From Dendrobium chrysotoxum (lineage: Eukaryota > Streptophyta > Magnoliopsida > Asparagales > Orchidaceae): a stretch of 64,000 nucleotides of DNA. Numbering within the stretch: position 1 is the stretch's first letter; every line of letters begins with the position of its first letter. Below are positions 57,931 to 64,000 of this stretch, one piece after another. The position numbers and the translations under genes are program-made. The notes beneath the pieces were generated by a model, which had not been told where the DNA came from, ran no database searches, and saw only the letters and a program-made list of their open reading frames with translations. The stretch covers positions 15,744,657 to 15,808,656 of the forward strand of contig CM034314.1 in NCBI GenBank assembly GCA_019925795.1, in the 5' to 3' direction.

Positions 57931-58044
57931 CTTACTTTGCGGAGTGGGTAGTATCTCGGAACCAGAGTGAGCAATTGGAATAGCTCTACCATCTCCAATA
58001 GTGACATTGTCTATACCATTGTATGGTAATGGTTGCTGAACATT

Positions 58045-59011
58045 TTATATATAGTTTATCATATGAGAAGATGCACCTGAGTCTAAATACCAGTTGGGGT
58101 TTTCTTGTTCATTTGTTGCCACCATAGCTTTTTGAGTAGACTGAGTTTGAGCTTGATTTGTTGCATGAGTGTAGTTCAGGTTCAACCGATGCCAGCATGT
58201 TGAGGCTGAGTGTCCTCTCTTATTGCATATCTGACATGTAGGAAGATTGGTGGAGGTCATTCGTTGATTGGATTGATAGGAGCGGCCTCTACCTCTATGT
58301 CCTCTTCCTCTTGATACATACAGGGCAGCAGCACATGGTTCATTTACCGCCAGATTTTTTAGGGATTCTGTTTGAACATTGATCTCTTCACTTAACAATA
58401 ATGAGTATAAGTCATCTAGGTTTATTAGATTGAGACTGGTGCGAGTAGATGTTTTAAATGCTTGATAGGATGAAGGAAGCCCATTGAGTATGTACATAAT
58501 GATATCTTCGGTGTCCAGTGTGGAACCAACAGCAGCAATTTAGTCTACTAGGACTTTAATTTCTATTAGGTACTGAGACATTGTTGCATTCTTCATACTG
58601 ATGTTTTGGAGTTCATTCTTGAGTTGAAGGACTCTTGATCTATTTGTTCCTTATAATCGCATATCGATCATACTCCAAATGGCTGAGCAAGAATCTAAGT
58701 ACTGCTACTAAATTTTGGTCTATGAGACTCCATTCAGTGTATTGAGGATTTGAGATGGTGATACCATCGGTTATTTGTATGAATTAATCAGGTAGACTAG
58801 CTGTAGGTAGCAGATAAGTGGAAAATCCATTGGCCTTGAGCAGTTTCAGAATCTGGGATTTCCAGATTGAATAATTTTCACTTGAGAGTTGATTGGGAAC
58901 TAAGGTTTTTATATTGGAGATTACAAATTTTAGAGATGCTGGTATAGCATAGGCTTCTGATCTGATTGCTGCTGAAGGATCGTCAATGTTTGAAGAAGAT
59001 GAAAGAGCCAT
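58045..59011 (-). pseudogene. Copia gag and protease, interrupted
   Basis: The gag starts at 59011 (MALSSSS...) and contains 'LSSENYSIWKSQILKLL' before a stop at 58784. It resumes at 58497 with 'LNGLPSSYQAFKTS' and a CCHC knuckle, CQICNKRGHSASTC, at about 58235-58190. The copia protease motif follows as 'WYLDSGASSHM' near 58090-58060. Several breaks lie between 58784 and 58497. Confidence 0.85.
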
Positions 59012-59053
59012 GGATAGAAGAGGATCTTTGGAATGGTTATGTCTCTGATACTA

Positions 59054-59315
59054 TGTAGACAATCTGATTGCAAGATTCAGTCAAGAAGATAATTTCATTC
59101 ATTGCATTGTTAGTTACAATACATGTATTTATATATGTAAGATAGATGGTTCTAGAAGTACACTTGTAAGCATGTGATTGGTTAATATAGTTATATTCTA
59201 GAATTTAGTATCTAGTTTAAGAATGCTGAAGTCCATGTGTGCTTATCTGATTGGTTAGCTTGTAACTGCCTGAGTACTGTTTGCTTCAATTCATTATTGT
59301 TATTGCTTGCTATTA
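59054..59315 (-). repeat. Copia 5' LTR (262 bp)
   Basis: On the minus strand it starts TAATAGCAAGC and ends TTGTCTACA, directly followed by TAGTATCAGAG, the primer-binding site. The TA...CA ends are non-canonical for an LTR (normally TG...CA), although the target duplication fixes these boundaries. Confidence 0.9.
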
Positions 59316-59459
59316 ATAAATCTAACATTTTAAACTTGATATTTATCTATATCACAACTAAAATCTCTCAAATACTTCAAAAATATGCCTTCATTATAAA
59401 ATCATTGCTCTTATATTTAATATCTCGCGCCTAATCATCCTCAAGAACCTCAATCTTCT

Positions 59460-59789
59460 CTCTCTTTCAGATTTTCCGTCGATGACATCTACCAGCTCTT
59501 TCGGCGGAAATAATCGGCGGCTTGACCATCAGCATTTCTAGTAGTTCTTGTTCGCCTGAAATACCGACAAAAATAGGAATATGGGATCGTCATTTTTAGG
59601 TAACTTTCTATCAGAAATCTGCCAATAATATTTTCGGAGATAATTTTTTGTCAGAAACGTGTTTCTGATGTGCATATTACCTTCGACCCATTTTCTGTCA
59701 GAAATTCATCGAAAAGTCTAATTTTCTAGCAGAAAATGTTCATTTCTCACGGCTTTTGTCTGCTGGAAATACCCATTTTTTCTGTAGTG
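59460..59789 (-). mobile_element. One end of a CACTA (En/Spm-type) element
   Basis: The minus strand at 59789 reads CACTACAGAAAAAATGGGTA, a CACTA terminal repeat. Downstream come several copies of the subterminal motif TTTCTGNCAGAAA, in both orientations (59605-59740). No opposite terminus or transposase is present, so it is a remnant. Confidence 0.75.
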
Positions 59790-59799
59790 ATAACATGTG

Positions 59800-61331
59800 C
59801 TGCAGTGAAATAAACATTAATTATTTATCAGTTATATTTATCATGATAACTCTATTATATGCATCTATTAATCATTATATCATGTATACATATCTATCAA
59901 TATCTCATATCAGTATGATATATTAATATACTTATTAATACATTATACTTGCACAACTATCAATATTTAATAATATACCTATCATATATTATGTCATACT
60001 ATATCAGTCTCAATGCTTCTATTAGTCTTATATATATTATCGTGTAAATATACATATATATATATAATTATGAATAGCAACACATAACATCTAGTTTTAA
60101 AGTGATATTTTTATCCTTCTATCTATCATTCATCGGTCATATTAATCTAGCATTATTTATTAATCATATCTTTTAATTATTTTTATTAATATTTTTTTTA
60201 ACATATGGCTTTTAATAAATCAATAAAGATTAATCACTCTTTATTCATCGGCATAATCAATCAATTAGTTACAGACTAACATCTAGGATTACACCACCAA
60301 TCTTTATTTAAGAAAAGTCTGTTGGACTACCCTCTTGTATAGGATATAATTATTTTAATAGCCAACTCGTATTAATTATATTATTCACAACTAATATTTG
60401 TTGCTTACATACAAATGTCATATTTATCATATATCAATCATATCATTTTCTCTAGGCAAGTCAATGTCATTTATGAAATGCAATATTATATAAAATGCAG
60501 AAAAATATATACTCTATTCATTAACGTAAAAAATATATAACTATCAATATATTTAATATATTAATATTAATATGTGCATGATGTTTAAAATTATAACATA
60601 CTAAAAGTTATATAGTGAAAGTTTATTAAAAATTTAGATATCATAGCTTTCGTAAGTTTTGATCAAATTAAAATTAAGAAAACCCAACATAAGTAAAATC
60701 ACTGAGATTAGATGTAGGGTAACAATATCCTACATTGAGACGAGCAAATTTTTTAACTAGATTGATCGGTAAAAAAGGCTCTAAGATCTCTAAACCCTAG
60801 CTTCTTTCTTCTCTTCTCTCTCTCTTTTCTTCTTATTTTTCCTCTTCTCCTTCTCTGGCTTGAGAAAAAAATGAATCAAAGGGAAATATGATAAGTTCTG
60901 TTAAGAGAGTAAAGATATTTCTAATAAAAAAAAGCTAAGGACATAGTGATAATTATGTCAATTATTTAGTTTTAAGCATAAAATTCATATAAATCTTTTT
61001 ATATCTTCAAATCTGGGGATAAAAAAATCATGAAAAAATATTCATAAAATAACATAGTATGTGTAGAAGGCTCTGATAAATCCATTTGTAAAACAGACAC
61101 CTAATGATTTCTAAAAACTCACTTGTATCGATATATGTTAATTTCTTGAGGAATTACAAATAAATAAGAACCTTCTTGTTTTCATATATAAAGTACCCAT
61201 AAAATTAGAAAAAAAATTATGATTAGAGCATAACAATGTCTATGATACAATTAAAACGATTTGCAAATTAGATTTATAATGACTCATGAAATATTCTTTA
61301 ACTGTTATAGGTCAAAATATGAGCTATTACA
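59800..61331 (-). mobile_element. Gypsy LTR, copy L6 (- orientation)
   Basis: It starts TGTAATAGCTC at 61331 on the minus strand, contains a long CT-rich tract on the plus strand (60785-60865), and keeps 'aggattacaccaccaatc' and 'agaaaagtctgttgg' (60290-60330), matching L2. No gag follows on the minus strand; the CACTA remnant lies there instead. It may be a solo LTR. Confidence 0.6.
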
Positions 61332-62707
61332 TATAGGATGAACTATTCATTGTTTTCCCACAAGTTCACTCATATTTATTTATTTATTTACCTTCAATCT
61401 AAGTGGTAAAAAAGTGACTTTTTCAATTGAAATAAAAATCTTTACAACACAAACAACATGTTAAATTGATCAATTCATGGATTTGAGTACAAGAAATATG
61501 ATAGTAGTTAACTTGGTTGACATGATGAGGAGAATGCATATGGAGCAAAGAGTTGAGAGGGAGTTTACCTCTTTGGCTTGGAGAGGAGAACTAGTGCAAC
61601 ATGTTGAAGGGTATATTAGAGGTATAAGCATAAGGAAAGAAAAATTCATTAACATGTCATCAAGATAGTATAATAGTTAATTAACTAGTTATATTTGTTA
61701 TATTTCGATATAGCATTCGCATTTTAATTTTGATCTCAAATACAAAATGGCCTACAAAGGCTCAATATCTATGCTCCAAAGGAATGATCAATAGGCTGTG
61801 GTTAATGATGGTAGCTAACCAAAGAAGAGGATGTTGAAAATTTTTTAAGATATAAAAGGAAAAAAAAGAAGATTTTGAACAAATGTGAACCTTGGGGACA
61901 TCACAAAACTTCTTGCAAAAACCGACTTAGTCAAACAACTTCACAGATGTTTTAAATTAAGGAACTCAGTTTTATTTTCAAAATAATAATATGTGAGCAT
62001 GAATTCAAGAAGAAATTACCAATACGTAGGGAGTTCACAATGAATTTGAAGATTTTTTATATGAAAGTTTTTAGGTTATTAAAAAAATATCAATTTGAAT
62101 TCATAGTAATCCACATTTTGAGATATTTTTAATTATTTTCTTCTATCATTCCCTTTCTTTACAATACCCTCTTATGTTTTGTGTTTCTTATATGTGTTCT
62201 ACTGTTGCAATTAACTTCAATCTGTTATAAGTTAGCTGCAAAGGGGAATGATGGCTAATAGGAATGACAAACTCATAAATCAAAATGATGGGGTTTTGCA
62301 TATTGAATTGGAGGTATAGGGACTACATCAATTATGCATTTCTCATGTAGTATCAAATGCAACTATTCCACAATGTATAACTGTATTTATTATGGATGGA
62401 TATAAACAAGAGGTATATGTACATTCAATGTCAACAAGAACTCTATATACATTCATTGTTTATTGGATATTATTATGCCTTATTACAAATTATGGGTCTA
62501 ATTAGGGTGATGTTCAGTTGCTGCCTCAAACTTGACGGCTTTGTGGACACAATTGAAATTTTAAGAAATGTTGGTGATGGGGCAAATCTTGCCAATATGT
62601 CCACTAGCATGTTTGACTGCATCAGCTGGTGCTCGAGACAAAATGCATGCAGATGAGTAGGAAGCTATTACCTAATGGCTAATGCGAGTTCACCCACAGG
62701 AAGGTAA
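61332..62707. other. Non-coding stretch without a recognised gene
   Basis: Short plus-strand frames exist (61477-61668 and 62396-62656), but they do not resemble a protein family and have no splice partners that I can see. The sequence is less repetitive than its surroundings and might be a gene relic. Confidence 0.35.
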
Positions 62708-62915
62708 GGTTTCGTTTGGGATAATTTTTTGCCACTGCTTTTGAAAATTTTTATACTAAAAGTTGCTTTAGAAAGTAATAAAAAGCCATCCCTAAGGCTT
62801 CATTTGATACAGCTTTCTTACTGCTTCTTAAAGCAGATTTTTAGTACATAAAATAAATTTCTTCTGCTAGAAAGCTGCTTTAAGAAGCAGTAAGAAAGCT
62901 ATCCCAAACGAAGCC
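62708..62915. mobile_element. Two adjacent MITEs, family M, copies 3 and 4
   Basis: Unit one, 62708-62795, runs from GGTTTCGTTTGGGATAA to a CCATCCCTAAGGC-like end. Unit two, 62796-62915, runs from GGCTTCATTTGATACAGCTT to AGCTATCCCAAACGAAGCC, with long complementary inner arms ('cttactgcttcttaaagcag' and 'ctgctttaagaagcagtaag'). Unit two is the best preserved hairpin of the family. Confidence 0.75.
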
Positions 62916-63639
62916 TGAATAAGCAAGAAGTGAGTTCAATTACGAGGCTAATAACTCACTATATGGTGGAAAGGTAGCAAGCACGGTGGAGAGGAAAGGG
63001 GAGCCCTTAAGTTCAGCAATGGGTGAGGAATTAGGGCATTTTGGATGATAAAATTCTTGCTGGAGGAGAGAGCACGAAGTCTCATGATAAGAAGTGGCTT
63101 CATAAACCAGGAGAGATGAAAAGTCTACTTTTGAGATATTTGAAAGACTTTATGTGTAATATAAATAAATAACAAGTCTATAGTGCTAGATATGTAAATA
63201 GCTCCAGTGCTACTAATGTAAATTCCCCTTAAAAACTCTTATTTTAAATCAACAATTTCTCTCTTCATTTTCAATAAAATGCTTTACTTAAATTTGTTTA
63301 TAATGAATAAATTATAATAAAAAAATTAATTAATTTTTACAATGAATGAAATATTTAATAAATAACATATAATACAATAAGTTAAATTGTTATAAATTAA
63401 TTTAAAATTTTCCAAGCATTCAGCACATTAAAATATGGGAATTCATTTGGAAAGCATAGTATTTAATCCACGCAAGTTGCTCATTTATGATTCACTTTAA
63501 AATGGAAAGGAAAAACTGATGAGAAATCACTGTTAGAATGAGAAGAATCAACACCATGCATATGCTAATAACTTACAACCATAGGTCATTTATATAAATA
63601 TTTGATATGTCTCCACAAAATTAATTTCATTAGCATAAA
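62916..63639. other. Non-coding gap
   Basis: I find no gene. The AATAAA at about 63271 and the surrounding 'tatagtgctagatatgtaa' words hint at an LTR-like or transcribed relic, but nothing decides it. Confidence 0.35.
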
Positions 63640-64000
63640 TCTTGAGGTAGTATTTAAATTAGAAAAATTCGGATTTAAATTTAAGATCGACCATTCAAAC
63701 TCTAATTTCAATAAACTTATGATCGAACTAATTGTCTTTATGAGACGAATTCATCGCACCACAAATGATTTGATCTGAGGCAAAATGAACCCAAATCAAT
63801 CGCATGATACATATTTGAAACCTTTAGGATGATAATTGAATAGTCAAATGATCTACAAATCTTGCACGCTTATAGTCAAATCAGGCATCTTGACTAGGTA
63901 AATCTAACAAATCTAAGATGATTCAATTCTGAAGTCAAATATTGAATAAATGATCTATGATCAAAGCGATCAATATAGACACTGTCTTGATTCAATGATT
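63640..64000 (+). repeat. Unnamed dispersed repeat, copy D, cut by the window end
   Basis: Shared words with copies A-C include 'atgatctacaaatcttgcacgcttatagtcaa', given here in part as 'caaatcttgcacgcttat', and 'gatgattcaattctgaagtc', 'gatcaatata'. The 29-bp array would lie beyond 64000. Confidence 0.5.

Larger units (their letters stand above)
54704..59315 (-). mobile_element. Complete Ty1/copia retrotransposon, inactivated
   Basis: The element is 4612 bp, flanked by the 5-bp duplication ATAAA (54699-54703 and 59316-59320). It reads on the minus strand: 5' LTR 59315-59054, primer-binding site AGTATCAGAG (59052-59043), gag, protease, integrase, RT, RNase H, polypurine tract TTGAGGGGGAG (54990-54980), 3' LTR 54979-54704. 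The order integrase before RT identifies copia. Multiple stops show it cannot make a full polyprotein. The LTRs differ by about 20 substitutions in 262 bases by eye. Confidence 0.9.

Overview
The window is nuclear DNA of a flowering plant. It is AT-rich, gene-poor and dominated by decayed plant-type transposable elements (Ty3/gypsy Tekay/Del-like and Athila-like, Ty1/copia, RTE-type LINEs, hAT-, Mutator- and CACTA-type DNA elements, and a SINE). Its genes have plant splice sites. I see no trait that fixes the species, or even monocot versus eudicot.

Only two genes look intact. On the + strand, 34542-35234 is a single-exon coding sequence for RPC6 (RPC34), a subunit of RNA polymerase III. On the - strand, 54191-41480 is a complete 12-exon kinesin-13 gene of 776 codons, closest to Arabidopsis Kinesin-13B and rice SRS3. 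Its 8.0-kb intron cuts the ATP-binding P-loop. All twelve exons join in frame at GT/AG sites. A GC-rich stretch ending in a donor-like site at about 20690-20853 may be an orphan 5' UTR exon.

Layout: 1-5830 holds Tekay/Del-like gypsy pieces, including two LTRs in inverted orientation and a gypsy reverse-transcriptase relic. 5850-18740 holds Athila-like LTRs, one long decayed Athila gag-pol, and three copies of an unnamed repeat that ends in a degenerate 29-bp tandem array. 18740-25440 is AT-rich, with a MITE, a 0.4-kb direct duplication, the orphan exon and a SINE. 25449-32690 is a layered nest: an old RTE LINE broken by a Mutator-like element and a hAT element, the Mutator-like element itself carrying a younger LINE and another hAT element. 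33-35.5 kb is RPC6. 36053-39750 is a gag-only gypsy element. 40179-40846 is a hAT element. 41.5-54.4 kb is the kinesin gene, with a candidate LTR element and a truncated LINE in its large intron. 54704-59315 is a whole but inactivated copia element about 0.5 kb upstream of the kinesin start codon. 59.5-64 kb holds a CACTA end, a gypsy LTR, paired MITEs and a fourth copy of the unnamed repeat.

The two genes are not functionally linked. RPC6 serves Pol III transcription; kinesin-13 depolymerises microtubules and affects cell shape. What is instructive here is the order of insertions, which can be read from target-site duplications and from reading frames that resume across breakpoints.
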